From the NCBI GenBank assembly GCA_963539845.1, contig CAUTML010000001.1:186001-250000 (forward strand): a stretch of DNA of 64,000 nucleotides, read 5' to 3'. The stretch's first letter is position 1. Every line of letters begins with the position of its first letter. The translations under genes and the position numbers were made by a program. A model generated the notes under the pieces. That model was not told the DNA's origin, searched no databases, and was given only the letters and a program-made list of their open reading frames with translations. This document shows positions 48,898 to 57,960 of this stretch, piece after piece. The stretch comes from CAMUQR01 sp963539845. Its GTDB lineage: Bacteria; Patescibacteriota; Saccharimonadia; Saccharimonadales; Saccharimonadaceae.

Positions 48898-49922
48898 ATC
48901 AGCAACTCGAAGCATTGTTTCCGCGCCATTTTAGCGACCAACAGATTGCACAATTTCGCCAATTACTCGAGCAGGCGAGCAATATCGTTATTATTCAAGC
49001 TGAAAATCCCGACATTGATTCTCTCGGGAGCGCATTAGCGATTGAAGATATCGCCCATCAACTCGGCAAGCAATCTAGTCTGTATTGTCCGGTCCAGATC
49101 CCAAGCTATATGCGTTATTTACCGGGCTGGGATCGAGTTAGCGATGAGTTTGATTATCACGCTGATCTGGCAATTATTGTCGACACTGCCAGTCAGATTT
49201 TGCTATCAAAGGTACTTGACGATCCGATTCGTCAGGATTTTTTACATTCTAAACCGGTCATTATTATTGATCATCACGAAACCAAACCCGATGTTAGTTT
49301 CGCACCGCAGCTCGAGTTAATCGCACCAGCTGTAGCCTCGGCTGAGTTGATTTTTGATTTAATTCAAAATCTCAAACTCGATTTATCAAGCGAGCTAGCT
49401 ACGGCTTTAATGGCGGCGATTTTGGGCGACACGCTTGGTTTATCGACTCAAAACGTCACCCCGCAAACTTATTTAATTATGAGCCAATTAACCGAGGCAG
49501 GAGCGCATGTTTATGACATCGACCAAGCCCGCTTTGAATTATCTAAAAAAGCACCTGAAATTTTGCACTACAAAGGTGAGCTATTGCAACGCGTTGAATA
49601 CGAAGTCGACGGCAAATTAGCCTTAGTCACTATCCCATTTGACGAGATTAAACTCTATTCTGACAAATACAACCCGAGCGTGTTAGTGCTCGATGAAATG
49701 CGTTTCGTCACTGGTGTAGAAGTCGCCATCGCTCTTAAAACCTATCCCGACGGCAAAATTACCGGCAAAATCCGCTCCAACTCACCAATCGCCGAAACTA
49801 TTGCCGGCTATTTCGGAGGCGGGGGGCACGCTCACGCCTCAGGTTTTCGAGTTTATGATGATTTTGACACAATCAAGGTGGAGTTGATTGAGGCAGTGCG
49901 GAAAAGCCTCAACAATTCCTAA
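48894..49922 (+). CDS. DHH/DHHA1 phosphoesterase (nanoRNase/pAp phosphatase-like)
   Basis: The DHH motif appears in IIDHHETKPD, the first metal site in ENPDIDSLGSALAIED, and the DHHA1 end has GGGGHAHASGF. This is the layout of NrnA-type enzymes, which degrade very short RNAs or pAp, and of some cyclic-di-AMP phosphodiesterases. The 342 residues match NrnA in length. The start overlaps the recR stop (ATGA), so the two are co-translated. Confidence 0.88.
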   Translation: MNQQLEALFPRHFSDQQIAQFRQLLEQASNIVIIQAENPDIDSLGSALAIEDIAHQLGKQSSLYCPVQIPSYMRYLPGWDRVSDEFDYHADLAIIVDTASQILLSKVLDDPIRQDFLHSKPVIIIDHHETKPDVSFAPQLELIAPAVASAELIFDLIQNLKLDLSSELATALMAAILGDTLGLSTQNVTPQTYLIMSQLTEAGAHVYDIDQARFELSKKAPEILHYKGELLQRVEYEVDGKLALVTIPFDEIKLYSDKYNPSVLVLDEMRFVTGVEVAIALKTYPDGKITGKIRSNSPIAETIAGYFGGGGHAHASGFRVYDDFDTIKVELIEAVRKSLNNS

Positions 49923-50011
49923 AATTCGTTATAGCAATTTTACCGATGCCATTGAATTATGTTAAGATTAAAACATAAACATTATCACTACGATGGGCAG
50001 GAGAATAAAAC

Positions 50012-51253
50012 ATGAAATCATCAAAAGCCACTAAACTAACCACTGCAATTGTTATAATCGTTGGCTTAATACTCGGCTTTTTATTCGGAATACAGTTTTT
50101 GATTCAAGGTGTAGAAAATTCACTAGTCGCCGAGCATAACAAACTTTTTCCTAATGCAACTTATCTGGTAACTTCCGGCTGTCAAAACAGTAATAGCACA
50201 CAGCCGGAGGACAATTGTAAGACTGACACGGGCACTATTGATAATAAATTAAGTCCCAGAATTAAGCCATATGGCGGCACGATCGTCGGATATTTTACGA
50301 CGATTAAATACCAAAACAGCTATTTATTTACTGCTCCACCAGAGTTGCTTAATGACATTGTAAAGATAAACTCTGCCCAACAGTCCAAGGACAGCATATC
50401 GGCGGTGATCGGCTTTGATGGTGCGGTCGATTTAGTTAAAAATCAACTCATTAACAAATCCTACACTGATGACAAAATTGCTTTCGTTAACGAGGTTCGT
50501 CAAAAAACTATCGGTAAAACTTTTAAGATTAACGGACTCGATGTGTTAATCGCAGGCATCATACCATATGGATCTCATAATTTCCGCATTACTCAGCAAA
50601 ATCAAGCTTTACAACCGCTTAACCAAATCCTAAAACTAACCGATGGCAATAGCCATTCAACCAACACCATAATACTCTTAGCTAATAATTCAACCGCATT
50701 TCAGCAGCTTTTTACTAAATCGACCATCGATCAAAAACTAGCCATCGTTAAATTCCCTAACAACAACCAAGCCTATAATTTTTATTACCAAGAAAAATTA
50801 CGCCACAATCCCGACAACCTCAATCGCAGTAGCAAGACAGACGGACAAGAACTGGAAATCGGAGAATTTATCACCTCAACTCTCTCATCGATCTACTGGT
50901 TCAAAAAAGCCAAAATGGTCATTGCGATTATTAGTAGCATTCTGATTTTTATCACAATTATTGCCTTAAGTTTAATTGCCAAACGAACAACCAGCGATAA
51001 CTCAATGAGACTCCGCCATATAACAAATCTCAGCTTGAGGTTTCTAATAACCGGTATGCTCATGGCAATTATTATAGCCATCATTATTAGCTATCACAGT
51101 CAAGAATTATACAACTCAGCGCTAAGCTTGCTATTTGGACATGAAACTAGTGGTTTTAAGCTGTTATTTGGACTTAATCTAGAACTGCTCCTAACAGCTC
51201 TTGCCATCCCAGTAGTAGTATTTTTAGCGACACTCACGACTTATAAAAAGTAA
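50012..51253 (+). CDS. FtsX-like permease homologue without its own MacB ATPase
   Basis: One N-terminal membrane helix (about 10-30), an outer domain and three C-terminal helices (near 305-325, 345-362, 385-408). The outer domain resembles that of the permease at 14976: both have KPYGG followed by an IxxYQ-Y strand, KTIGK/KAIGR and AGI-PYG. The cytoplasmic loop that normally contacts the ATPase (ESRxxETAILRAxG) is reduced to a short basic stretch. It heads a cluster whose ATPase (52807) is of another type. GGCAGGAG upstream is the ribosome binding site. Confidence 0.65.
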   Translation: MKSSKATKLTTAIVIIVGLILGFLFGIQFLIQGVENSLVAEHNKLFPNATYLVTSGCQNSNSTQPEDNCKTDTGTIDNKLSPRIKPYGGTIVGYFTTIKYQNSYLFTAPPELLNDIVKINSAQQSKDSISAVIGFDGAVDLVKNQLINKSYTDDKIAFVNEVRQKTIGKTFKINGLDVLIAGIIPYGSHNFRITQQNQALQPLNQILKLTDGNSHSTNTIILLANNSTAFQQLFTKSTIDQKLAIVKFPNNNQAYNFYYQEKLRHNPDNLNRSSKTDGQELEIGEFITSTLSSIYWFKKAKMVIAIISSILIFITIIALSLIAKRTTSDNSMRLRHITNLSLRFLITGMLMAIIIAIIISYHSQELYNSALSLLFGHETSGFKLLFGLNLELLLTALAIPVVVFLATLTTYKK

Positions 51254-51314
51254 TCTTATTTGCTTTTTGAGATGAAATTTCTTATCATATAAACAGTAAC
51301 TGACCAGTAATTAA

Positions 51315-52169
51315 ATGATTATGAAAATTATCAATCACAAGCACCTAGCTTTATATTTAATAATTCTTTGCGTAACTTTATTTATGGTGTTCTATAGGTA
51401 TATTGATTATGCCTATAAAACACCATCTAGACTGCAGAGCGCCAGCCAAAGCCAAGATTCTGATTTGTCACCAGAAGCGCTTGAGCAAGCAAAAAATAAG
51501 ACTATTTTGCAACATTTTTTTGATTTGCGCGCCAATTTTACACTCAATTCAACTTATCGAGATTTCATTGGCATTAAATTTAGAATTGTCCCAGTTGTAA
51601 TTATCAGCGTTATTTTTCTATATACCAATATCAAAAATTGTCTCATTAAATATAACATCGGTAGAAACACTCGGTACCAATCTGAAATCGACAAGCTCCA
51701 ACGCAAATTATCACTGATTCCAGCTTTTTTCTCTACTATTACAATAGTTATCCTATTCTGCATTGGATTAACATCTACACAGCCAAATTTAGGCATACAC
51801 TTCACGCTTTTATACGACCATAGCGATATTATTAGTAGTCTTATGCGCAACAATCTGACTGTTCTTGTCGTATTTGAAATTATTAATTTCATTGGAATTT
51901 ATATCCTCACTCAATTAGCATTGCGTTTAACAGAGCGATATGGCAAGCTTGACGGTATACTGATTTTTCTTATTGCTATGTGGATTGTTCCAATATTCAA
52001 TGTCACCACAGGCGTATTATATGAAGCAAAAATACTCTTACCCCACACAATATTAATTAATGGTGCTTATGTTGGCACCAGTCTGTTTCAAATGATTACG
52101 CCAATTTTTATCACCGCCATAATATCTTTTTGGTTGAGGAGGCTAAATACCGATGAGATTGAACTTTAG
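51315..52169 (+). CDS. Multi-pass membrane protein of the ABC cluster
   Basis: 284 residues with about six hydrophobic segments (near 11-30, 88-104, 140-160, 182-202, 214-236, 256-275) and an outer loop between the first two. Two ATG codons (51315, 51321) are equally possible as starts. No motif recognised, but the topology and the position before a second membrane protein and an ABC ATPase suggest an ABC-2-like permease subunit. Overlaps the next gene by 17 bases. Confidence 0.55.
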   Translation: MIMKIINHKHLALYLIILCVTLFMVFYRYIDYAYKTPSRLQSASQSQDSDLSPEALEQAKNKTILQHFFDLRANFTLNSTYRDFIGIKFRIVPVVIISVIFLYTNIKNCLIKYNIGRNTRYQSEIDKLQRKLSLIPAFFSTITIVILFCIGLTSTQPNLGIHFTLLYDHSDIISSLMRNNLTVLVVFEIINFIGIYILTQLALRLTERYGKLDGILIFLIAMWIVPIFNVTTGVLYEAKILLPHTILINGAYVGTSLFQMITPIFITAIISFWLRRLNTDEIEL

Positions 52170-52806
52170 AACATATTGGATTTTAATTATCAAAATATTA
52201 TTTCTATCAGTTGCTATTTATTCAATTCAAAATAGCATCTCGCACCAAGGCAGAATGATGAATTCCGAAGAACTAACATCAATCGGACTAAATTCATTTT
52301 ATTTCATAGATTATAATTCCATGGCCAAAATTGATATCTCAAAAATCATGTTCTTGAGCACCGTTGTCCTTACTTATTATGCACTAACTATCGCTAAATT
52401 TAACAACTTCTATGAAGGACTAAAAGAAACTATTCGTATCAAATCAAGTAGTTTATATGACTACATTAATAAAACCATTCGTTTTTTTACGGTTCCAATT
52501 CTCATTGACATTATCATATCGGCTATTGTTATCAGTCTATTAGTTTTATTCACAAAAGCCGAACACGGTCTGAGCTTCGCAACGGTTCAGAACATTATTC
52601 TGACTAGCACATTTTATTCAGTCATGCCTTTTTTATTATTATTTATTGTCAACCGTATCGAATTTTTCCTAGTTGGAGTTTTCACTTTATCATTTTTTGC
52701 TGATTATTTTGTTTATAAGTTACCGTTGGTTAGTATCGCAGTTTTATATTTAGCAATTTTAGTAATAACCTACGAAATCGTTTTATTGAGAGAAAGGAGA
52801 GCATAG
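52153..52806 (+). CDS. Membrane subunit of the ABC cluster
   Basis: 217 residues with six hydrophobic segments and few charged residues between them. It overlaps the previous gene and ends directly before the ATPase gene, where GAGAGAAAGGAGAG supplies the ribosome binding site. Probably the second half of a heterodimeric ABC-2-type permease. No sequence family recognised. Confidence 0.55.
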   Translation: MRLNFRTYWILIIKILFLSVAIYSIQNSISHQGRMMNSEELTSIGLNSFYFIDYNSMAKIDISKIMFLSTVVLTYYALTIAKFNNFYEGLKETIRIKSSSLYDYINKTIRFFTVPILIDIIISAIVISLLVLFTKAEHGLSFATVQNIILTSTFYSVMPFLLLFIVNRIEFFLVGVFTLSFFADYFVYKLPLVSIAVLYLAILVITYEIVLLRERRA

Positions 52807-53430
52807 ATGATTGAAATTCGCAATGGCTCGAAAAAATATGGCGTAAAAACCGTCCTTAAAAACATTAATTATAAATTCGAAGATGGCAAAATGTATGGCA
52901 TTACTGGCGCCAACGGCTCTGGCAAAACTTTAATTCTTAAAACTATTACCGGATATATAAAATGCACTTCCGGTCAGGTCTTGCAAAACGGTAGAGAAAT
53001 CCGCAAAAATAACAATTACATCGAAGATGCCGGTATTGTAATCGAAAATCCCGTCCTAGTTAATGACTTCACTCTGCAAGAAAACTTAGAATATCTACGC
53101 AAAATGAGTGACCAGTCAGACTCAATTAATCTTGATTATTGGTACAAATTCTTCGAAATTGAAGATTATAAAAACGAGAAGTTTAAAAATCTTTCTCTCG
53201 GAACTAAGCAAAAAGCGGGGTTAATCCAGGCTTTTATGCACCAACCAAATACTTATATTCTAGACGAGCCATTTAACGCGCTCGACAAAAACACCGTTGC
53301 TAAAGTTCAGAGGTTTCTGATTCAACAACGCGATGCCGGCAAGCTAGTGATTTTCACCACACATATCAATGACAGCATTCTCAACAAATGCGATACCGTT
53401 CTTGAAATCAGCGAGGGGGAGATTTTGTAG
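52807..53430 (+). CDS. ABC transporter ATP-binding protein
   Basis: 207 residues: Walker A GANGSGKT, signature LSLGTKQKAG (variant of LSGGQ), Walker B YILDEPFNALD and H-loop IFTTHIND. This short form with the SLG signature is typical of ATPases in bacteriocin self-protection and peptide export clusters. The two membrane proteins upstream are the likely partners. The gene downstream begins one base after its stop. Confidence 0.85.
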   Translation: MIEIRNGSKKYGVKTVLKNINYKFEDGKMYGITGANGSGKTLILKTITGYIKCTSGQVLQNGREIRKNNNYIEDAGIVIENPVLVNDFTLQENLEYLRKMSDQSDSINLDYWYKFFEIEDYKNEKFKNLSLGTKQKAGLIQAFMHQPNTYILDEPFNALDKNTVAKVQRFLIQQRDAGKLVIFTTHINDSILNKCDTVLEISEGEIL

Positions 53431-53431
53431 T

Positions 53432-54010
53432 ATGAAAGATTTATTACGCAAAGATTGGGCAATGATAATTGGTATCGTTGTTATGATATTTAGTATAGCT
53501 ATCATTAAAAATTTTTTGTTATTACAAGATGACGATAATCGACGCAAGAATCACGAAATAACGCTCAAAATCCAAGAATCACGCCAAAAATTATTAGAGT
53601 CCAATCCAAACTTTGACATACCGCACGGATCTTACTACCAATTTTATAAAAACAAGCAAAAAGCAGATAAAATTGAAATTAAAAATTATCGTATCAATAA
53701 ACAATATACTAGAGTAACTTACTCTCTTAAAAATAATTACCGCCACAATGTGATGATCACGCCAGAATTGTCCAATGCTATCGATCTACCAGACAGTAAT
53801 CATTCTGGAACTGAACTCTTGTTTTATGATTTTGATAACGTCTATAAGATTTTGAAACCTGGCGAGGAAATTAATCTGGAAATAATAATTACCTCACACA
53901 CAAGGACTAAATTAAATCGCAATGATTTCAAAGCTTATCGCTTAATTTATAAAGATGACGAAAAGCGAACCGTAATTGGCTATATTAAGATTGGAGAAGG
54001 TGATGAATAA
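53432..54010 (+). CDS. Membrane-anchored outer protein, 192 aa
   Basis: One N-terminal helix (AMIIGIVVMIFSIAIIKNFLLL, given here in part: residues 10-30) is followed by an outer part with beta strands: DKIEIKNYRINKQYTRVTYS, LKPGEEINLEIIIT and RTVIGYIKIG. The pattern resembles the next gene product, so the two are probably diverged copies. Start at 53432 (MKDLLRKDW), one base after the ATPase stop. It overlaps the next gene by eight bases. Role: perhaps substrate capture or anchoring for the ABC system. Confidence 0.55.
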   Translation: MKDLLRKDWAMIIGIVVMIFSIAIIKNFLLLQDDDNRRKNHEITLKIQESRQKLLESNPNFDIPHGSYYQFYKNKQKADKIEIKNYRINKQYTRVTYSLKNNYRHNVMITPELSNAIDLPDSNHSGTELLFYDFDNVYKILKPGEEINLEIIITSHTRTKLNRNDFKAYRLIYKDDEKRTVIGYIKIGEGDE

Positions 54011-54509
54011 GAGACGAATCGTTCTTCTTGTTATTATTTTTATAACTAGCATAGTGTTCGGCATTAAATATTGGCAAGAACAACAACTTGCTAAGCAAAA
54101 TCCAAAACGTGATAATTTTGAACAGTTTTTAGATAACGGCATCCAGTTCGAGAAATTAACCAAAAAGCAACAGTTTTTAAACGATATTAAAATTAGCAAT
54201 ATTAAAATTGACGAGCAAAAGATCACTTACGCCATCAAAAACGATTCCCAAAACAGTGTTTTTCTGTCAAATCAGATCAAGATCGGTGACCGCACGACTC
54301 TCGTATCAACGACAGATACAATTGATAAAAAAATCGAACTTAAAGCCAACGAGGAAAAGTCTCTGGAAGTCGCTATTAGTAAGCAAAAATTATTAAAAAT
54401 TCTCGATAGCCAGATAGACAAAAATAGCATTCAAATCTTTAAGCCAATTTACCAAAAATACGACAGTCCAACACTAATTGGCATTGCTAAATACGAAACC
54501 GGTGAATAA
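54003..54509 (+). CDS. Membrane-anchored outer protein, 168 aa
   Basis: Start at 54003 (MNKRRIVLL) with GGAGAAGG upstream. One helix (about 5-24), then an outer domain with DIKISNIKIDEQKITYAIKN, LKANEEKSLEVAIS and TLIGIAKYETGE, parallel in order to the previous protein (IEIKNYRI...TYSLKN, LKPGEEINLEI, IGYIKIGEG). Last gene of the ABC cluster. Function unknown; the domain looks like an immunoglobulin-type fold. Confidence 0.55.
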   Translation: MNKRRIVLLVIIFITSIVFGIKYWQEQQLAKQNPKRDNFEQFLDNGIQFEKLTKKQQFLNDIKISNIKIDEQKITYAIKNDSQNSVFLSNQIKIGDRTTLVSTTDTIDKKIELKANEEKSLEVAISKQKLLKILDSQIDKNSIQIFKPIYQKYDSPTLIGIAKYETGE

Positions 54510-54551
54510 TAAATGTAGCTCTCGACGCAATTAGTGTGCTAAAATATACCC

Positions 54552-56000
54552 ATGAAACTCTATAACACCCTATCGCGCCAAATCGAAGAATTAAAGCCAC
54601 TAAATCCACCAACTGTCAAGATTTATAGTTGTGGGCCGACGGTTTATAATTATCTGCACATTGGCAACTGGGCGGCTTATATTTATTGGGATGTGCTGGT
54701 GCGAGCGTTGATTTTGGACGGTTATAAACCCGAGCGAGTGATCAACTTGACTGATGTTGGGCATTTGACTTCGGATGCTGATGAAGGCGAGGATAAATTG
54801 GTCAAAAAAGCCCGTGAGCAGGGCTTAACTGCTTGGGATATTGCCGAGCAATATATTTCAGCTTTTAAAACAGGTTTTGATGAATTAAATCTAATTCCAC
54901 CGATGAAATTCGCACGAGCGACTGATTTTATTAACGAACAATTAGAATTAGTCCGTAAGTTAAAACAAGCTGGCTTGACTTATCAAATTGACGACGGCAT
55001 TTATCTCGACACCGCCAAAGTCAAAAATTATGGCCAATTAGCGCGACTCGATATTGAATCGCTAAAAGCTGGAGCGCGCGTTGAATACAATCAGGCAAAA
55101 CACAACCCTAGCGATTTCGCGGTTTGGAAATTTGCACCAGAAGCTAATCGCGACATGCAATGGTTAACGCCAGCGGATTTGCTCGACGACACCGAAGCGG
55201 GCGAAATTATGGGTTTTCCGGGCTGGCATCTGGAGTGTAGCGCAATTGTTCTCAACACTTTGGGCGAACAAATCGATATTCACACTGGTGGAATTGACCA
55301 TATCCCGGTTCATCACACCAACGAAATCGCCCAAACTGAATCAATCACTGGCAAACCGATGGCGACTTTTTGGGTGCATAATAATCACCTCAAGTCCGAC
55401 GGCACTAAAATTTCCAAAAGCCTCGGCAATGGCTACACGCTCGACGATTTAGCGGAGCGCGGTTTTTCGGCAATGGATTTAAAGATGCTAATCCTGCAGG
55501 GACATTATCAAAAAGAAGGCAATTTCTCGTTTGAAGCGCTCGAATCCACTAAAAATCGCCTGGCTAGTTGGCGCGAAGTGGCGGCTTTTCGGCATCAAAT
55601 TTATGATGATATTGCTCAAGATCACGACAAAACGATTAACTTTTTGGCCGTCAAACACCATATTTTGGAACTAGCTAATGATAACCTCAACACCCCGCAA
55701 ATCATGGCGACTATTGACGAAGCGTGGCAAATTTTGCGTTCGCCAGCGACTGATTTTCGCAACATCCATCGCCAATCGTTGGTTAATTTCATCCAACAAA
55801 TTGATGATTTATTAGGCTTTGATTTAATGGCCAGCACGCCTGATATTAACGAGGACGCCAAGCGCCTAATTATTAAGCGTAAATTCGCTAAAGATAATCG
55901 CGATTTCGAACGCGCCGACACAATTCGCGCTGAATTACTTGAGCAGGGGATTGAAATTTTAGACACCAAAAACCAGCCGTTGTGGCGACGCACTAACTAA
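54552..56000 (+). CDS. cysS: Cysteine-tRNA ligase
   Basis: Class I enzyme with SCGPTVYNYLHIGNW (HIGH) near residue 27 and KISKSLGN (KMSKS) near 287. The zinc ligands are kept: Cys in YSCGP, Cys in LECSA, His in HHTNE. So zinc is retained where it is needed for amino acid selection. 482 residues, the usual size. TGCTAAAAT ends six bases before the ATG, a leaderless arrangement. Confidence 0.96.
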   Translation: MKLYNTLSRQIEELKPLNPPTVKIYSCGPTVYNYLHIGNWAAYIYWDVLVRALILDGYKPERVINLTDVGHLTSDADEGEDKLVKKAREQGLTAWDIAEQYISAFKTGFDELNLIPPMKFARATDFINEQLELVRKLKQAGLTYQIDDGIYLDTAKVKNYGQLARLDIESLKAGARVEYNQAKHNPSDFAVWKFAPEANRDMQWLTPADLLDDTEAGEIMGFPGWHLECSAIVLNTLGEQIDIHTGGIDHIPVHHTNEIAQTESITGKPMATFWVHNNHLKSDGTKISKSLGNGYTLDDLAERGFSAMDLKMLILQGHYQKEGNFSFEALESTKNRLASWREVAAFRHQIYDDIAQDHDKTINFLAVKHHILELANDNLNTPQIMATIDEAWQILRSPATDFRNIHRQSLVNFIQQIDDLLGFDLMASTPDINEDAKRLIIKRKFAKDNRDFERADTIRAELLEQGIEILDTKNQPLWRRTN

Positions 56001-56012
56001 CTTTTTCAACCT

Positions 56013-56043
56013 AAAAACAGCCTCATCGCGAAGCTGTTTTTTT
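56013..56043 (+). terminator. Terminator between cysS and the AI-2E gene
   Basis: AAAAACAGC and GCTGTTTTTTT pair around CTCATCGCGAA; both arms are A/T-flanked, so it can serve both convergent genes. Confidence 0.82.
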
Positions 56044-56060
56044 AAAAATACAAGCCCTAA

Positions 56061-57128
56061 TTACAAATTAGCCAAATCGATGTTTTCTTCAATCAAAATC
56101 TTGATACAGGCAGCTAGCGGGATTGAGATAATTCCGCCCAAAATACCAAACAAATAAATACCAACTGTCACCGCAATTAGCACAAACAAGCTACTGAGAT
56201 TCAGAGCACGTGATTGAATATAAGGCGCGATAATATTGTTCTCAATTTGCTGGTAAATCACAAAATAAATCATAAACGTTACCCCTGCCGTCACGTTAGA
56301 AAAAGCAATCAATATCGCTCCAAGCACCCCGCCAATTGTTGTTCCAACTAACGGCACCAGCCCCATCAAGCTAACCAACAATCCCACTGGCAAAATTAAA
56401 TTAGTCGGCGTATCAAAAATCAAGCTCAGGATAAACACCACCACTCCAGCACAAATACCATTAATCGTCACTTGAATTAACTGTCCGCCCACAAAGCCCG
56501 TAATCGTGCCGGTCATTTTCTCGGCAATTTTTTTATGATGTTCCATGGTTTTTTTATCGCCATACAAACGCCAAAACGATCGCGTAATTGTCGGCGCATC
56601 GAGCAACATCAACACCGTCAAAGTCAACACAATCACCCCCGAAAACACAAACCCAACAATCGAATTCACACCACTAAACATAATTGATCCTGCTTGAGCG
56701 GTCCATTGCTGTTTGTTGGTTTCGATAAACTTAACCGCCTCATCAATCGACGATGTTAGATTTAATTTTTGGATCGTTTCGTTATCGCGCAGTGCTTGTA
56801 CCGAATGACTAACGGTTGCTGGAGCAGTTTCAGCGAAACTTTTGACCTGGCTAATCAACGACGGCGCCACCAAAAAACCGAACCCCACAAACGTCAACAA
56901 AATCCCAATAAATACTACCGCCGTAGCCAGTGAACGATTGTTTTTGAAAACTTTTTTCGCTAGCGACGACACTATCGGATGAAGTGCTATCGCCAAAAAA
57001 GCCGCCACCGCAATCATCAACAGAGCTTTACGCGCCCAATAAATCATTACCAAACTGCCAATAATCGCCAGCAAAATCAGCCAAAATCGCGCAATTGTAG
57101 CATTATCAACCTCAATTCGTGTGTTCAT
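56061..57128 (-). CDS. AI-2E family transporter (PerM-like)
   Basis: 355 residues with eight hydrophobic segments and the family blocks RKALLMIAVAAFLAIALHPIV, GFVGGQLIQVTINGI and LVPLVGTTIGGVLGAILIA. Members export small molecules or ions; substrate claims differ, so none is made here. The start at 57126-57128 has GGGAGA upstream; an extra four residues before it are possible. TGGTATAAT lies further upstream on the minus strand. Confidence 0.85.
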   Translation of the reverse strand: MNTRIEVDNATIARFWLILLAIIGSLVMIYWARKALLMIAVAAFLAIALHPIVSSLAKKVFKNNRSLATAVVFIGILLTFVGFGFLVAPSLISQVKSFAETAPATVSHSVQALRDNETIQKLNLTSSIDEAVKFIETNKQQWTAQAGSIMFSGVNSIVGFVFSGVIVLTLTVLMLLDAPTITRSFWRLYGDKKTMEHHKKIAEKMTGTITGFVGGQLIQVTINGICAGVVVFILSLIFDTPTNLILPVGLLVSLMGLVPLVGTTIGGVLGAILIAFSNVTAGVTFMIYFVIYQQIENNIIAPYIQSRALNLSSLFVLIAVTVGIYLFGILGGIISIPLAACIKILIEENIDLANL

Positions 57129-57221
57129 CTTGTCTCCCATCTTGTTTAATTATGCTTATTATACCAAATTTTGACACAATATGTTAAAATATAACCATAA
57201 TAATTTTTAAACAAAACCAAC

Positions 57222-57332
57222 GTGAAACAAGCCCCCAAAATCCCAGTTGAAACCAGCGTTATGATAGTTTTAATTACTGTCATTGTTTGTTTAATTAGTA
57301 GTTTAATTTTTGTAACCATTTATCAACCTTAA
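57222..57332 (+). CDS. Small membrane protein, 36 aa
   Basis: A GTG start gives MKQAPKIPVETSVMIVLITV and a second half of hydrophobic residues ending in TIYQP. The single membrane helix covers about residues 13-32. The stop is one base before the ATG of the next gene, so the two are probably co-translated. TAAAAT at 57185-57190 may be the -10 box. Confidence 0.5.
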   Translation: MKQAPKIPVETSVMIVLITVIVCLISSLIFVTIYQP

Positions 57333-57333
57333 T

Positions 57334-57939
57334 ATGACCAAACAGCTCAAAACCATCACCAGCATTTTGATTCTCAACGTGATCGCTTTATCAGCGGCGT
57401 TGATTTTTGTGACATTTAAAAAATTAACCTTCAAGCCAGCCGTTGACACCAAACCAGAAGCGCCGGCGATCCAAGGCAATCGACCCGAATCTAATTATAA
57501 AATTCCTCAATGGAAACTGATCGGCAAACTCGACAACCCCGATCTTAGTTATGATTTCAGAAATGGCTTGGGGGGCGAGCTCAATGTCGGTTCTGAGGGA
57601 CAATTGCTTGATGGTGAATCGATTTGGATTTATTCTAACAAACTTCGCGAAATCCTAACCGAAGTCAACAAAACCGACAAAAAATACCCAGCTGGCGACG
57701 AACACACTCTCGGATACATAGCAATTGTCAACCGAGTCAGCAAAACCAAGGTCAACACCCCAGAACTTTGGAAGGCTTTCCCGGTAGCAATCGGCGACCA
57801 CCGGCTCAATTTAGTCAAACCAAGCAATGTCGACTTATTTAAAAACGACCAAGCCAACCAGCTCTTCTACAACACCCGCAAAGAAGCCGATGCTTTTTTC
57901 AGATCAATCGAAACCGACAAAACCGCCAAAAAAGATTAG
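57334..57939 (+). CDS. Membrane-anchored hypothetical protein, 201 aa
   Basis: A hydrophobic N-terminal segment (about 9-28) is followed by an outer domain with IPQWKLIGKLDNPDLSYDF, ESIWIYSNKLREILTEVN and HTLGYIAIVNRVSKTKVN. No family recognised. It follows a 36-residue membrane protein with a 1-base gap. The C-terminus is charged (TDKTAKKD). No sorting signal is visible. Confidence 0.55.
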   Translation: MTKQLKTITSILILNVIALSAALIFVTFKKLTFKPAVDTKPEAPAIQGNRPESNYKIPQWKLIGKLDNPDLSYDFRNGLGGELNVGSEGQLLDGESIWIYSNKLREILTEVNKTDKKYPAGDEHTLGYIAIVNRVSKTKVNTPELWKAFPVAIGDHRLNLVKPSNVDLFKNDQANQLFYNTRKEADAFFRSIETDKTAKKD

Positions 57940-57960
57940 CAGATTGGCACTAAATAATTG

